DNA of 64,000 nucleotides from Mycolicibacterium brumae (GTDB taxonomy: Bacteria; Actinomycetota; Actinomycetes; Mycobacteriales; Mycobacteriaceae), in contig NZ_CP104302.1 of assembly GCF_025215495.1 (NCBI RefSeq), positions 3,286,001 to 3,350,000 on the forward strand, read 5' to 3'. Shown here piece by piece: positions 1 through 12,450 of this stretch. The translations under genes were made by a program, and so were the position numbers. The notes below the pieces were generated by a model, which was not told the DNA's origin, made no database searches, and was given only the letters and a program-made list of their open reading frames with translations. The first letter of the stretch is position 1. Every line of letters begins with the position of its first letter.

Positions 1-544
1 GGGCTTGGCGTTCCCGGTAGGCGGCCACATGTTGGCGGTTGCCGCAGTTGCCGGTGTCGCAGAACCGCCGGGACCGGTTTCGGGAGAGGTCGACGAGCAC
101 CGCGTCGCAGTCCGGGGCGGCGCAGATCTTGAGGCGGCGCAATTCGCCGTCCCGGATGACGTCGGCCAGCGCCATCCCGACCTCGGCGCCGATGCGCTGG
201 GCCAGCGGGTCGTCGTCGGCGGACAGGTGCAGGTGCCATTCGGGCAGTTCCGGGTGCCGGGTCAGCCAGGGCCGCGCGCCGGTGTCGGCCAGCAGCTCGT
301 TCACCGCGGCGACGGCGGCGGTCTCGTCGCCGGCGAGCGCCCAGATGCCACCGAGCCGGTCGCGTAGATCCCACACCGCGGCGAGTTCGGCGTCGTCGCC
401 GTCCCGGCGTCCGGTCCACACCCACTCGTTGAGGAACGCGCCCAGCAGACGCTGGTCACCCAGCTGCTCGCCGCCGACCCGGTTGGTGTTGACCAAGGCG
501 GCGGCGCAGCGCAGCGACAACTCCGTGTCATGACTGAAATTCAT
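1..544 (-). CDS. CGNR zinc-finger / ABATE-domain transcriptional regulator (partial)
   Basis: Reading leftward from an ATG at 544 gives about 181 residues that run off the window edge, so the C-terminus is missing. The start reads MNFSHDTELSLR, and the N-terminal part looks like an ABATE (putative stress-responsive ligand-binding) domain. The C-terminal part has C-x4-C, then an arginine-rich stretch, then C-x4-C-G-N-R, the CGNR zinc finger expected to bind DNA. An AAGGGAG sequence lies 11 nt upstream of this ATG; an in-frame ATG at 553 has no usable spacing. It is divergent from the EamA exporter, and two palindromes fill the shared upstream region. Inference: it controls the exporter and itself. 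The family call is strong; the target is not proven. Confidence 0.85.
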   Translation of the reverse strand, partial: MNFSHDTELSLRCAAALVNTNRVGGEQLGDQRLLGAFLNEWVWTGRRDGDDAELAAVWDLRDRLGGIWALAGDETAAVAAVNELLADTGARPWLTRHPELPEWHLHLSADDDPLAQRIGAEVGMALADVIRDGELRRLKICAAPDCDAVLVDLSRNRSRRFCDTGNCGNRQHVAAYRERQA

Positions 545-555
545 TTGACTCATGA
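528..555. promoter_or_regulatory. 28-bp imperfect palindrome overlapping the CGNR gene start
   Basis: The ends are TCATGA and TCATGA, with AAAT and ATTT placed symmetrically inside. A copy of the same design lies at 574-601, 46 bp centre to centre. It covers the first codons of the CGNR gene, as an autoregulatory operator might. Confidence 0.6.
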
Positions 556-573
556 CTCCCTTCGGTCATATCG

Positions 574-601
574 TCATGAGCGAAGTTGATTTTACTCATG
601 A
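574..601. promoter_or_regulatory. Second 28-bp palindrome, upstream of the EamA exporter
   Basis: The arms are TCATGAG and CTCATGA. The right 20 bp match the right part of the 528-555 palindrome at 17 of 20 positions. It ends right at the AGGAG ribosome-binding site of the EamA gene, so a bound protein would block transcription or translation initiation. Confidence 0.6.
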
Positions 602-611
602 GGAGTTCACG

Positions 612-1622
612 GTGCTGCAGCGATTCGCCCCGGCCAATCATTTCCGGCTGGGCTTGGCCTTCGCGCTGACCTCGGCGATGTGCTTCGGCCTGTCCGGCCC
701 GTTCGCCAGGTCGCTGATGAACGCCGGCTGGTCCCCCACCGCCGCGGTGCTGGCCCGGATGGCCGGCGGCGCGCTGGTGATGACGGTGGTGGCCACCGCT
801 GTGCGGCCCGGTTGGTGGACCGAGGCGGTCAAGCACCGCCGGATCATCGTCGTCTACGGCTTGGTTCCGATCGCCGGCGCGCAACTGGCCTACTACAACG
901 CCGTCGCGCACCTCAGCGTTGGCGTGGCGCTGCTGCTGGAATACACGGCGCCGGTGCTGGTGGTGGCCTGGCTGTGGGGCACCACGCGCCGACGGCCGTC
1001 GAACAAGACGCTGGCCGGGGTCGGCATGGCGATCGCCGGGATCATGCTGGTGCTCGACGTGTTCAGCTCCGCCGCCATCAGCGGCGTCGGCGTGGCATGG
1101 GGGCTGGCCGCCGCGGTCTGCGCGGCCTGCTATTTCATGATGAGCAACATCAGCGACACCACGTCGGCGGACGGCACCGCGCTGAGCCCGATCACGCTGG
1201 CCACCGGCGGCCTGTGGTTCGGCGCCGGCGGCGTCGGTCTGCTGGGCGTGTCCGGCCTGATGCCGCTGCAGTTCGGCTCCGCCGACGTGGTCATCGGCGG
1301 CGCCACGCTGTCCCCGCTGGTGGCGGTCGCGGTGCTGGCCGTGGTGCCCACCGCGATGGCCTACACGTTCGGCATCATGGGCGTCGCGCTGCTCAAGCCA
1401 GGCTTCGCCTCGCTGCTCGGACTCTCCGAGGTGTTGTTCGCCGTGCTGTGGGCCTGGCTGTTGATCGGCGAGGCGATGACCGTGACCCAGCTGATCGGCG
1501 GCGCCGTGGTGTTGGCCGGGCTGGCGCTGGCGCGCGATCAGCAGCCGCAGATCATCGAAACCACCCTCGCCGGTCCGGAGGGCGAACCGGAGACGCGGAA
1601 ACCGATTCTGAAGAGCGGCTAA
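612..1622 (+). CDS. EamA (DMT superfamily) exporter
   Basis: This is a polytopic membrane protein of about 336 residues with roughly ten hydrophobic segments in two five-helix EamA repeats, typical of small-metabolite or drug exporters. The start is uncertain. The frame is open from ATG 552 and ATG 576, but neither has a ribosome-binding site. GTG 612 has AGGAG seven nt upstream, and the 12 codons before it lie inside an operator-like palindrome that is mirrored on the other side of the intergenic region. I therefore prefer 612. The C-terminal 25 residues are polar and probably cytoplasmic. The substrate is unknown; the divergent CGNR regulator suggests inducible export. Confidence 0.85.
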   Translation: MLQRFAPANHFRLGLAFALTSAMCFGLSGPFARSLMNAGWSPTAAVLARMAGGALVMTVVATAVRPGWWTEAVKHRRIIVVYGLVPIAGAQLAYYNAVAHLSVGVALLLEYTAPVLVVAWLWGTTRRRPSNKTLAGVGMAIAGIMLVLDVFSSAAISGVGVAWGLAAAVCAACYFMMSNISDTTSADGTALSPITLATGGLWFGAGGVGLLGVSGLMPLQFGSADVVIGGATLSPLVAVAVLAVVPTAMAYTFGIMGVALLKPGFASLLGLSEVLFAVLWAWLLIGEAMTVTQLIGGAVVLAGLALARDQQPQIIETTLAGPEGEPETRKPILKSG

Positions 1623-1632
1623 CATAATCATC

Positions 1633-2319
1633 GTGGCGACCGACAAAACTTCCGTGCTCCGTAATCGCAGTGCCCGACTCCTGTCGGCGGTTTCCGCCGT
1701 CGCGCTGGGCTTCGGCCTGCTGACCGCAGCCCCGGCGGCGATGACCGCCGTGGCCTCGGCGGCCGACTGTCCCGACATCGAAGTGGTGTTCGCCCGCGGC
1801 ACCAGCGAAGGCCCCGGCGTCGGCCGGATCGGCAATGCGTTCATCAACGACCTGCGCGGCATGGTCGGCGGACGCTCGGTGGGCGAGTACGCGGTGAACT
1901 ACCCGGCCGATTACGACTTCCTGCAGGCCGCCGGCGGCGCCAACGACGCCAGCGCGCACATTCAGTGGATGATGGCCAACTGCCCGGCCACTCGCCTGGT
2001 GCTGGGCGGCTACTCCCAGGGCGCGGCGGTGGTCGACGCCGTCGCCGCGCTGCCCTTCCCCGGCCTGGGCTTCGACATGCCGCTGCCCGCCAACGCCGTC
2101 GACCACGTCGCGGCCATCGCGGTGTTCGGCAACCCGACCGCGAAGACCGGGATGCCGCTGACCATGAGCCCCACCTGGGGGTCGCGGACCATCGACCTGT
2201 GCAACCCGGGCGACATCGTCTGCGACAGCTGGGCCTGGAGCGAGGACGTCGGACCGCACCGCGCCTACGACGGTGGCCCGGCGTACGCCGCCGCCCAGTT
2301 CGTCGCGGCCCGCGTCTAG
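1633..2319 (+). CDS. Secreted cutinase-family serine esterase (Culp)
   Basis: This is a 228-residue protein starting at GTG 1633, 11 nt after the exporter gene. Residues 1-43 form a Sec signal peptide ending near ASAADC. The mature part begins with the cutinase signature (DCPDIEVVFARGTSE). The catalytic serine is in GGYSQGAA, the aspartate lies in the cysteine-flanked segment NPGDIVC, and the histidine is in GPHRAY. Two cysteine pairs should make the fold's disulfides. Mycobacterial cutinase-like proteins are mostly exported esterases or phospholipases. The paired genes next to truA/rplQ match the cut3-cut4 position in M. tuberculosis. The exact lipid substrate cannot be read from sequence. 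Confidence 0.92.
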   Translation: MATDKTSVLRNRSARLLSAVSAVALGFGLLTAAPAAMTAVASAADCPDIEVVFARGTSEGPGVGRIGNAFINDLRGMVGGRSVGEYAVNYPADYDFLQAAGGANDASAHIQWMMANCPATRLVLGGYSQGAAVVDAVAALPFPGLGFDMPLPANAVDHVAAIAVFGNPTAKTGMPLTMSPTWGSRTIDLCNPGDIVCDSWAWSEDVGPHRAYDGGPAYAAAQFVAARV

Positions 2320-2325
2320 GGAACC

Positions 2326-2976
2326 GTGAGCGTCCGCCGCTGGCTCGCGCCGGCCTGCGCGGCCGTGCTCGCCTTGGCGTTGCTGTCCCCGCTGACGCCC
2401 GCGGCCGCCGCCGCGGACTGCCCGGACACCGAACTGGTCTTCGCCCGCGGCCGCAATGAGGCGCCCGGCGCCGGCCAGATCGGCAACACCCTGCACCAAC
2501 TGCTGTCGGCCAAGACCGGCAAGAACATTCGGCTGTACGCGGTGAACTATCCGGCGAACACCGAGGTCGACATCGGCGCCAATGACATGAGCCGGCGCAT
2601 CCAGAGTGTGATCGCCAGCTGCCCGGGCACCCGGATCGTGGTGGGCGGCTATTCGCTGGGCGCCGCGGTCAGCGATGTGGTGCTGGCGGTGCCGATGCCG
2701 TTCATCACCTTCCGCAGTCCACTGCCGGATTCGGCGTCCAACAGCATCGCCGCGGTCGCCCTGTTCGGCAACGGTTTTCAGTGGGTGGGGCCGATCACCA
2801 GTTTCAACCCGGTGTATCGGGCGCGGACCATCGAGCTGTGCCACGGCGACGACCCGATCTGCAATCCGACCGATCCGCGGAACTGGCAGGCCCGCTGGCC
2901 GGACCACCTGGCGCCGGCGTATATCAAGGCGGGCCTGGTGAATCAGGCCGCCGACTTTGTGGCCGCACGGCTCTAG
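2326..2976 (+). CDS. Second secreted cutinase-family esterase (Culp)
   Basis: This 216-residue protein starts at GTG 2326, seven nt after its paralog, so the two are very likely co-transcribed. It has an alanine-rich signal peptide ending near AAAADC, then the same family signature, [11 protein letters not shown]. The nucleophile sits in GGYSLGAA, the aspartate in HGDDPIC and the histidine in PDHLAPAY. It is shorter than the first copy in the loop between nucleophile and aspartate, so the two may differ in substrate range. Its 3' end overlaps the 3' end of convergent truA by 53 nt. Confidence 0.92.
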   Translation: MSVRRWLAPACAAVLALALLSPLTPAAAAADCPDTELVFARGRNEAPGAGQIGNTLHQLLSAKTGKNIRLYAVNYPANTEVDIGANDMSRRIQSVIASCPGTRIVVGGYSLGAAVSDVVLAVPMPFITFRSPLPDSASNSIAAVALFGNGFQWVGPITSFNPVYRARTIELCHGDDPICNPTDPRNWQARWPDHLAPAYIKAGLVNQAADFVAARL

Positions 2977-3817
2977 TGACGCGCGAGCGCGCGGCCAGTT
3001 CCGGATCCGCGGGGTAGTCCACGGCGACCAGGGTCAGCCCGCGGGCCGGTGCGGCGGCGAAATCGCTTGACCGGCGGTCATTTTGGAGCAGCGCGGCGAT
3101 CCATTCCGGGGGCCGACGGCCCTCCCCCACCGCCAGCAGCGCGCCGACCAGCGAACGCACCATGTTCCAGCAGAACGCGTCGGCGCTGACGCGGGCGATG
3201 ACATCCTGCCCGGAGCGCTCCCAGTCCAGCCGCTGCAGTTCCCGGATGGTGGTGGCGCCCTCGCGATGCCGGCAGAACGCGGCGAAGTCGCGCAGCCCCA
3301 ACAGTTTCGCCGACGCCTGGTTCATCGCGTCGACGTCGAGCGGCCGGGCCCACGGCGTGACGAACCGGGCGCGCTGCGGGTCGACGCCGTAGGCAGCCGT
3401 GCTCAGCCGGTACTCGTAATGCCGGCGCAACGCGGAGAACCGGGCGTCGAAATCCGCTGCGGCCCGGGTGATGTCGCGGACCCGCACGTCCGGTGGCAGG
3501 AAGCGGGCGAGTCGGCGGACCAGCGGGAGGAACTCCGGTTCGCCGTCCGGGCGCGGCGTCCGCGGGTAGGCGTGCACGAGGGCGGCCTCGGGGACATCGA
3601 GGTGGGCGACCTGACCGGTGGCGTGCACCCCGGTGTCGGTGCGTCCGGCGGCGCGCAGCGTCACCGGTTCCCGGAACACCGCGGCCAGGCGCTCCTCGAT
3701 CACCCCGGCGACCGTGCGCTGACCGGCCTGGGTGGCCCAGCCGGCGAATTCGGTTCCGTCGTAGGCGATGTCGAGGCGCAGACGAACATGCCCGCCACCG
3801 GTGTCGGGGGCGGGCAT
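2924..3817 (-). CDS. truA: tRNA pseudouridine(38-40) synthase TruA
   Basis: TruA makes pseudouridine at positions 38-40 of the tRNA anticodon arm. The catalytic aspartate is in RTDTGVHA, and [14 protein letters not shown] at the N-terminus is typical. The frame is open well upstream inside rplQ, but homology begins at about RLDIAYDG, so ATG 3817 (297 residues) is preferred; an ATG a few codons earlier is possible. It is the last gene of the alpha operon, 16 nt after rplQ. The last 20 residues are proline/arginine-rich and overlap the cutinase gene on the other strand. Confidence 0.93.
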   Translation of the reverse strand: MPAPDTGGGHVRLRLDIAYDGTEFAGWATQAGQRTVAGVIEERLAAVFREPVTLRAAGRTDTGVHATGQVAHLDVPEAALVHAYPRTPRPDGEPEFLPLVRRLARFLPPDVRVRDITRAAADFDARFSALRRHYEYRLSTAAYGVDPQRARFVTPWARPLDVDAMNQASAKLLGLRDFAAFCRHREGATTIRELQRLDWERSGQDVIARVSADAFCWNMVRSLVGALLAVGEGRRPPEWIAALLQNDRRSSDFAAAPARGLTLVAVDYPADPELAARSRVTRAVRPQSRRPDSPGPP

Positions 3818-3833
3818 GTTCGGTTTCGCTTCG

Positions 3834-4397
3834 CTACTTGGCAGCGTCATCCTCGGCGGGCGCCTCGGCCTCGGCCTCGACCTCGGCGGTCTGGGCGTCG
3901 GCGATGGCCTCGTCCTCGGCCTCGACTGCCTCAACCGGGGTCTCGGCGGGGGCCTCGGCCTCGTCGGCCTTGGGCTCCTCAACCTTGGCGGCCTGGGCCG
4001 GCTTGGCCTTGCGGGCCCGCTCGGCCTCGGAGGTGACGGTCTTCTCCTTCACCAGCTCGATGACCGCCATCGGGGCGTTGTCGCCCTTGCGGTTGCCGAC
4101 CTTGACGATCCGGGTGTAGCCGCCGTCGCGATCGTCGTAGAAGGGGGCGATCTCGGCGAACAGGATGTGCACGACATCCTTGTCGCGGATCTTCTTCATG
4201 ACCTCGCGGCGGTTGTGCAGCGCGCCCTTCTTGGCGTGCGTGATCAGCTTCTCCGCGTACGGCCGCAGCGCCCGGGCCTTCGGCTCGGTCGTGGTGATCC
4301 GGCCGTGCTCGAACAGCGAGGTGGCCAGGTTGGCCAGCAGCGCCTTCTGGTGCGAGGACGATCCGCCGAAGCGGGCGCCCTTGGTGGGCTTGGGCAT
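3834..4397 (-). CDS. rplQ: Large ribosomal subunit protein bL17
   Basis: The first 120 residues are the L17 fold (starts [17 protein letters not shown]). Residues 125-187 are a low-complexity tail of Glu, Ala, Asp, Val and Lys, strongly acidic and nearly doubling the family's usual length; mycobacterial L17 proteins carry such tails. The protein binds 23S rRNA near the exit tunnel. It lies between rpoA and truA in the alpha operon. Confidence 0.97.
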   Translation of the reverse strand: MPKPTKGARFGGSSSHQKALLANLATSLFEHGRITTTEPKARALRPYAEKLITHAKKGALHNRREVMKKIRDKDVVHILFAEIAPFYDDRDGGYTRIVKVGNRKGDNAPMAVIELVKEKTVTSEAERARKAKPAQAAKVEEPKADEAEAPAETPVEAVEAEDEAIADAQTAEVEAEAEAPAEDDAAK

Positions 4398-4473
4398 TGC
4401 GACTATCTCCTAAATGGGGCCGGTCCCCGTATCAGGTAGGACCGGGACGGATCGGGTCAGGTGACCCTGGGGG

Positions 4474-6184
<1,711 letters not shown>

Positions 6185-6205
6185 GTTCTTAAGTCCTCTC
6201 TAGCC

Positions 6206-6616
6206 CTAGACCCGGCGCCGCTTGGGCGGACGGCAACCGTTGTGCGGCTGCGGCGTGACGTCGGAGATCTGCCCGACCTCCAGGCCGGCGGCCTGCAGCG
6301 AGCGGATGGCGGTTTCGCGGCCCGAACCCGGGCCCTTGACGAACACGTCGACCTTCTTGACGCCGTGCTCCTGCGCCTTGCGGGCGGCGTTCTCGGCGGC
6401 CAGCTGGGCGGCGAACGGGGTCGACTTGCGCGAACCCTTGAAGCCCACGTGACCCGAGGACGCCCACGCGATCACGTTGCCCTGGGGGTCGGTGATCGAA
6501 ACGATGGTGTTGTTGAAGGTGCTCTTGATGTGCGCGGCGCCGTGCGGAACGTTCTTCTTTTCCTTGCGCCGAGTGGTGGTCTTGCCGCGCTTGGCGGCGG
6601 ATTTCTGCGGAGGCAT
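6206..6616 (-). CDS. rpsK: Small ribosomal subunit protein uS11
   Basis: This 136-residue protein has a basic lysine-rich N-terminus ([21 protein letters not shown]) followed by the S11 core ([20 protein letters not shown]). It sits in the platform of the 30S subunit near the mRNA exit channel. It begins six nt after rpsM. Confidence 0.98.
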   Translation of the reverse strand: MPPQKSAAKRGKTTTRRKEKKNVPHGAAHIKSTFNNTIVSITDPQGNVIAWASSGHVGFKGSRKSTPFAAQLAAENAARKAQEHGVKKVDVFVKGPGSGRETAIRSLQAAGLEVGQISDVTPQPHNGCRPPKRRRV

Positions 6617-6622
6617 ATCTGC

Positions 6623-6997
6623 TTACCTGGCCTTCTTCTTGCCGGCGATGGTGCGCTTCGGACCCTTGCGGGTGCGCGCGTTGGTCTTGGTTCGCTGGCC
6701 GCGGACAGGCAGGCCGCGGCGGTGCCGCAGGCCCTGGTAGCAGCCGATCTCGATCTTGCGGCGGATATCGGCCTGCACCTCGCGGCGCAGATCGCCTTCC
6801 ACCTTGAGGTTGCCCTCGATGTAGTCGCGCAGCTGGGTCACCTGATCATCGGTGAGGTCCTTGGTGCGCTGGTCCCGCGAGATGCCGGTGGCGTCCAGGA
6901 TTTCCTGGGAGCGGGTACGGCCGATGCCGTAGATGTAGGTCAACGCGATCTCCATGCGCTTATCGCGCGGGAGGTCGACGCCCATGAGACGTGCCAT
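6623..6997 (-). CDS. rpsM: Small ribosomal subunit protein uS13
   Basis: This 124-residue S13 starts [14 protein letters not shown] and has the helix-two-turn-helix region ([13 protein letters not shown]) and the basic C-terminal tail ([15 protein letters not shown]) that reaches the tRNA. It is a 30S head protein at the intersubunit bridge. A 153-nt spacer with two hairpins separates it from rpmJ. Confidence 0.98.
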   Translation of the reverse strand: MARLMGVDLPRDKRMEIALTYIYGIGRTRSQEILDATGISRDQRTKDLTDDQVTQLRDYIEGNLKVEGDLRREVQADIRRKIEIGCYQGLRHRRGLPVRGQRTKTNARTRKGPKRTIAGKKKAR

Positions 6998-7055
6998 GTG
7001 GCAGTTCTTCCTTCTTCATTGCGGAGGTCTGGTCCCAGCCCGTTCCCCTCATCGG

Positions 7056-7099
7056 GGTCCGGCCTCCGTGCCGGACGTGTGTCGAGTGCGAATCACTCG
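7056..7099 (-). other. Two hairpins in the rpmJ-rpsM spacer
   Basis: GTCCGGC...GCCGGAC (7056-7075) and CGAGTG...CACTCG (7083-7099) can each fold in the transcript between rpmJ and rpsM. No T-run follows, so they are more likely RNA-processing or translational-control structures than terminators. Confidence 0.4.
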
Positions 7100-7150
7100 G
7101 GTGGTGCTGGGAGTTCATCAATTCAGTTGTGGGTGCTGCTTGCGCGGGTC

Positions 7151-7264
7151 TTAGCCCTGCCGCTGCTTGTGGCGGGGATCGGAGCAGATCACCATGACCC
7201 GCCCATGCCGGCGGATCACCCTGCACTTGTCGCAGATCGGCTTGACGCTCGGGTTCACCTTCAC
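7151..7264 (-). CDS. rpmJ: Large ribosomal subunit protein bL36, zinc type
   Basis: This 37-residue protein starts at GTG 7264 and reads [20 protein letters not shown], ending HKQRQG. The zinc ligands CDKC...C...H are intact, so it is the zinc-containing form. It sits between infA and rpsM as in other actinobacteria. Confidence 0.96.
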
Positions 7265-7292
7265 GGCTGTTCGATCCTTCGTTCTTTCAGGT

Positions 7293-7316
7293 GTTGCGGG
7301 CGCGCGCGCCCGCAAC
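7293..7316 (-). promoter_or_regulatory. Perfect 24-bp palindrome between infA and rpmJ
   Basis: GTTGCGGGCGCG is followed directly by its exact reverse complement. In RNA it would form a very stable hairpin between infA and rpmJ. No T-tract follows, so it may act as an attenuator, processing site or protein-binding site. Confidence 0.5.
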
Positions 7317-7337
7317 CACGGTCGGTTACTTCAGGTG

Positions 7338-7559
7338 CTACTTGTAGCGGTAGACAATGCGGCCGCGGGACAGGTCGTAGGGAGACAACTCCACGACCAC
7401 CCGGTCCTCCGGCAGGATGCGGATGTAGTGCTGCCGCATCTTGCCACTGATGTGGGCGAGCACCTTGTGTCCGTTCTCCAGCTCAATGCGGAACATCGCA
7501 TTGGGCAGGGGTTCGACCACGCGGCCCTCGACCTCGATGGCGCCGTCTTTCTTGGCCAT
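7338..7559 (-). CDS. infA: Translation initiation factor IF-1
   Basis: This 73-residue single OB-fold protein ([20 protein letters not shown]) binds the 30S A site during initiation. The frame is open upstream to 7763, but only the part from ATG 7559 is conserved. It is the first gene of the alpha operon, about 150 nt downstream of the predicted promoter. Confidence 0.98.
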
Positions 7560-7717
7560 ACTGTGTGACGATCCTGTCGTTTCGGTTTCGTATCTGGTGG
7601 GAGCACCTGTGCGGGAACAGCAGGCGCACCGACTAAGAACGTGGGCTCCTACCAGGGCATTCCGCCGAACGAAGAAAACACACAAAAAAGCCGGCGCGAC
7701 GACCGCACCGTCTGCCC

Positions 7718-7746
7718 ACGATACCCGCTGCATCCCCGCCCGCCAA
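7718..7746 (-). promoter_or_regulatory. Predicted alpha-operon promoter
   Basis: On the minus strand TTGGCG and TATCGT are separated by 17 bp, matching the housekeeping sigma pattern. Transcription would start near 7711, giving a leader of about 150 nt before infA. Confidence 0.55.
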
Positions 7747-7821
7747 AATCGCGGCGACCACACCCCCGCCGCGATGAGACAATGAGTTCAACGACTTCCC
7801 CGCGCGGCCGGAAAGGACCCT

Positions 7822-8328
7822 GTGACCACAGCGTACGTGGCGATGTTCGCAATCGGCGGGATCGCCGTGCTGGTGACGCTGCTGCTCACCGACATCGACC
7901 TCGGCGGGACGCACGACGGGCTGCCGTTCCTGAGCCTGACCGGGCTGTCCGCCGGCCTGCTGGGTGCGGGGGCCGGCGGGCTGGTCAGCGGCTGGGCCGG
8001 GCTCGGCGGGCTGGGCTCCGGCCTGATCGCCGCCGGCAGCGGCGTCGCGCTGATGTTCGCGCTGCAGGGGCTGCTGCTGCCCTACCTGCGCCGGCAGGAA
8101 GCCAACTCCCATCGCGGCCGGGCGTCCTACATCGGCCTGCTCGGCGAAGTGACTCTGGATGTGCCGGCCGACGGCTGGGGCGAGGTGTCCTTCGTCGACC
8201 CCGACGGCAACCGGGTGCGCGCCCGGGCCATCACCGCCGAACCCGAAGCGCTGCCCAAATCCACCCGGATCTACATCGCCGATGTGGACTCCGAGTTCGT
8301 TCACGTCGTCGCCGTTCAGGCGATTTAA
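7822..8328 (+). CDS. NfeD-like membrane protein
   Basis: This 168-residue protein starts at GTG 7822 with GGAAAGGA upstream. Residues 1-95 hold about three hydrophobic, glycine-rich segments. Residues 100-168 look like the NfeD OB-fold domain (SYIGLLGEVTLDVPADGWGE, then a DPDGNRVRARA strand). NfeD proteins are usually encoded beside SPFH/flotillin proteins and are thought to anchor or scaffold them in membrane microdomains. The flotillin-like gene begins 21 nt downstream, which supports the call. Confidence 0.75.
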   Translation: MTTAYVAMFAIGGIAVLVTLLLTDIDLGGTHDGLPFLSLTGLSAGLLGAGAGGLVSGWAGLGGLGSGLIAAGSGVALMFALQGLLLPYLRRQEANSHRGRASYIGLLGEVTLDVPADGWGEVSFVDPDGNRVRARAITAEPEALPKSTRIYIADVDSEFVHVVAVQAI

Positions 8329-8349
8329 CCGACCAGGGGGTCTTGAACC

Positions 8350-9870
8350 ATGTCCACGCTGATGATCGTCGTCATCGCCGCCGTGGCGGCGCTGTTGTTG
8401 CTGGTCGCGCTGCCGCTGATCTATGTGAAGAACTACATCAAGGTGCCGCCGAACGAGGTGGCGGTGTTCACCGGCCGCGGCACCCCGAAGGTGGTGCGCG
8501 GCGGGGCGCGGTTCCGGATGCCCGGCATCGAGCGGGTCGACATCATGAGCCTGGAGCCGTTCAACGTCAACATCAACCTGCAGAACGCGCTGAGCAGCAA
8601 CGGCGTGCCGGTCAACGTCGAGGCTGTCGGCCTGGTCCGCATCGGATCGGCCGATGAGGCCGTGCAGACCGCCGTGCAGCGCTTCCTCACCTCCGACCAG
8701 GAGGAGCTGCGCCGACAGATCAACGAGATCCTGTCCGGTTCGCTGCGCGGCATCACCGCGACGATGACGGTCGAGGACCTGAACTCCAACCGCGACTCGC
8801 TGGCCCGCTCGGTGGTCGAGGAAGCCGGCGGCGACCTGGCCCGTATCGGCATGGAGGTCGACGTGCTCAAGATCGCCGGCATCTCCGACCGAAACCAGTA
8901 TCTGGAGTCCCTCGGCCAGCGCCGGATCGCCGAGGTCAAGCGGGACGCCGCGATCGGCACCGCCGAGGCCGAGCGGGACGCGCAGATCGAATCCGCCAAG
9001 GCCCGCCAGGCCGGCGCGGTCGCCCAGGCCGAGGCCGACACCGCGATCGCCTCGGCCAACCAGCGCCGCGATGTGGAACTGGCCCGGCTGCGCGCCCAGA
9101 CCGAGGCGGAGAACGCTCAGGCAGATCAGGCCGGACCGCTGGCCAACGCCCGCGCGCAGAAGGACGTCGGCATCGCCGTCGAGCAGGCCGAAGCCGCCCG
9201 GGTGCAGGCCCGCATCGAGGTGGAGCAGCGCCGCAGCGAGCAGGCCCAGGCCGCGCTGCAGGCTGACGTGATCGCGCCCGCCGAGGCGCAGCGCCAGGCC
9301 GACATCAAGCTGGCCGAGGGCCGTCGTCAGTCCGCGATCCTGGCCGCCGAGGCCAGCGCCGCGGCCGCCCGTCAGGCCGGTGAGGCTGAGGCCGACGCCC
9401 GCAAGGCCGCCGCCGACGCGCTGCGGGTGGAACGCCAGGCCCAGGCCGACGGCACCCGCGCGGAGCTGCTGGCCAAGGCCGAGGGCACCAAGGCCGAGCT
9501 GACCGCCAAGGCCGAAGGCACCAAGGCCGAGCTGATGGCCGAGGCCGACGGCATCAAGGCGCGGCTGTTCGCCGAGGCGGAGGGCAAGAAGGAGGTCGCC
9601 GCGGCGCTGAACAGCTTCAGCCCGGAGGCCGCCCGACTGCAGACCCTGCCCGACGTGCTGAACTCGGTGGTCAAGGCCACCGAGGCGGCCGCGATGCCGC
9701 TGGCCTCCATCGACCGGATGTCGATTATCGGCGGGTCCTCGGACGCCCAGGACTCCGTCGGCGGACTGCTGGGTGTGAGCCCGCTGGCGGTGGCCAAGAT
9801 CGTCGAGGCGCTGAAGTCCTCGGGGATCGATCTGGGGGCCATGCTGGCGCCGACCGAGACCAAGGACTAG
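8350..9870 (+). CDS. SPFH / flotillin-like scaffold protein
   Basis: This 506-residue protein has one N-terminal membrane helix (residues 3-27), then an SPFH domain (VPPNEVAVFTGRGTPKVVRG to about residue 190). A long Ala/Glu/Gln/Lys-rich coiled coil runs to about residue 420, with a short C-terminal domain after it. Within the coiled coil, 11-residue units of the type AKAEGTKAELT repeat about four or five times around residues 375-420. Flotillins assemble cages or microdomains on the inner membrane. It is probably co-transcribed with the NfeD-like gene. The specific clients are unknown. Confidence 0.88.
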   Translation: MSTLMIVVIAAVAALLLLVALPLIYVKNYIKVPPNEVAVFTGRGTPKVVRGGARFRMPGIERVDIMSLEPFNVNINLQNALSSNGVPVNVEAVGLVRIGSADEAVQTAVQRFLTSDQEELRRQINEILSGSLRGITATMTVEDLNSNRDSLARSVVEEAGGDLARIGMEVDVLKIAGISDRNQYLESLGQRRIAEVKRDAAIGTAEAERDAQIESAKARQAGAVAQAEADTAIASANQRRDVELARLRAQTEAENAQADQAGPLANARAQKDVGIAVEQAEAARVQARIEVEQRRSEQAQAALQADVIAPAEAQRQADIKLAEGRRQSAILAAEASAAAARQAGEAEADARKAAADALRVERQAQADGTRAELLAKAEGTKAELTAKAEGTKAELMAEADGIKARLFAEAEGKKEVAAALNSFSPEAARLQTLPDVLNSVVKATEAAAMPLASIDRMSIIGGSSDAQDSVGGLLGVSPLAVAKIVEALKSSGIDLGAMLAPTETKD

Positions 9871-10422
9871 CTAGCTGACCGGGCCGTCGACGGAGTAGCG
9901 CAGCCAGACGCTGCCGTCGTCGAGGGCCTGCACGCCGAGCAGCGTGAACCCGATGGGCACGGCGGCGGAGTACTTCTCGTTGGCCTCGAACACGGAGTTG
10001 GTGTGGTTCTCGCCGTCGGCGACGGGCATCAGGACCAGTGAGACCTCGTCGCAGAGGCCGTCGCGGATCATCGACCAGTTCAGGTTCGCGCCGCCGCCGA
10101 GGATGACCTCGTCGACGCCGAAGGCCTCACCGATCTTGCGGACCGCCAACTCCATGTCGAGGCGGTCCTCACCGGCGATCAGGTAGGACACCCCGATCGA
10201 GCGCAGGTGCGCCTTGTAGGTGTCGCTCGCCTGCGCACTGAGGAGCTCGACGATGTGCGTTTTCGCGTCGAAGTAGTCGAAGCTGTTCTGCCGCCAGGGC
10301 AGCGTTCCGGATCAGGTTGAAGTACTCACGCTGGGCGATCATGCCGCGCTCGGTCGGGTTGGCGATGCCGTCGATCTTCCCGTTGAGCAGGGTGTGCATG
10401 TGGCAGATGATCTTGGGACGGG

Positions 10423-10426
<4 letters not shown>
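9871..10426 (-). pseudogene. RibD C-terminal/DHFR-like reductase, frameshifted
   Basis: Two frames together encode one protein. From ATG 10426 the product reads MTRPKIICHMHTLLNGKIDG and continues to about 10305. It then goes out of frame, and homologous sequence resumes in another frame (NSFDYFDAK onward) and ends at 9871. Removing one base near 10297-10303 restores a continuous reading frame of about 185 residues. The family reduces pyrimidine or pterin substrates with NAD(P)H. The start overlaps the stop of the TfoX-like gene by four nt, so they form one operon. This is either a true pseudogene or a sequencing indel. Confidence 0.75.
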
Positions 10427-12396
<1,970 letters not shown>

Positions 12397-12450
12397 GACC
12401 GAACGCGGCATTCCCTTGCGGAGAACCGGCGGTGGGGCCTACCATTCCCA

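Noticed and set aside
1552..2907. 451-residue open frame opposite the cutinases
   Set aside because: Composition is Arg/Gly/His-rich, typical of the antisense of GC-rich genes, and both cutinases on the other strand are clear.
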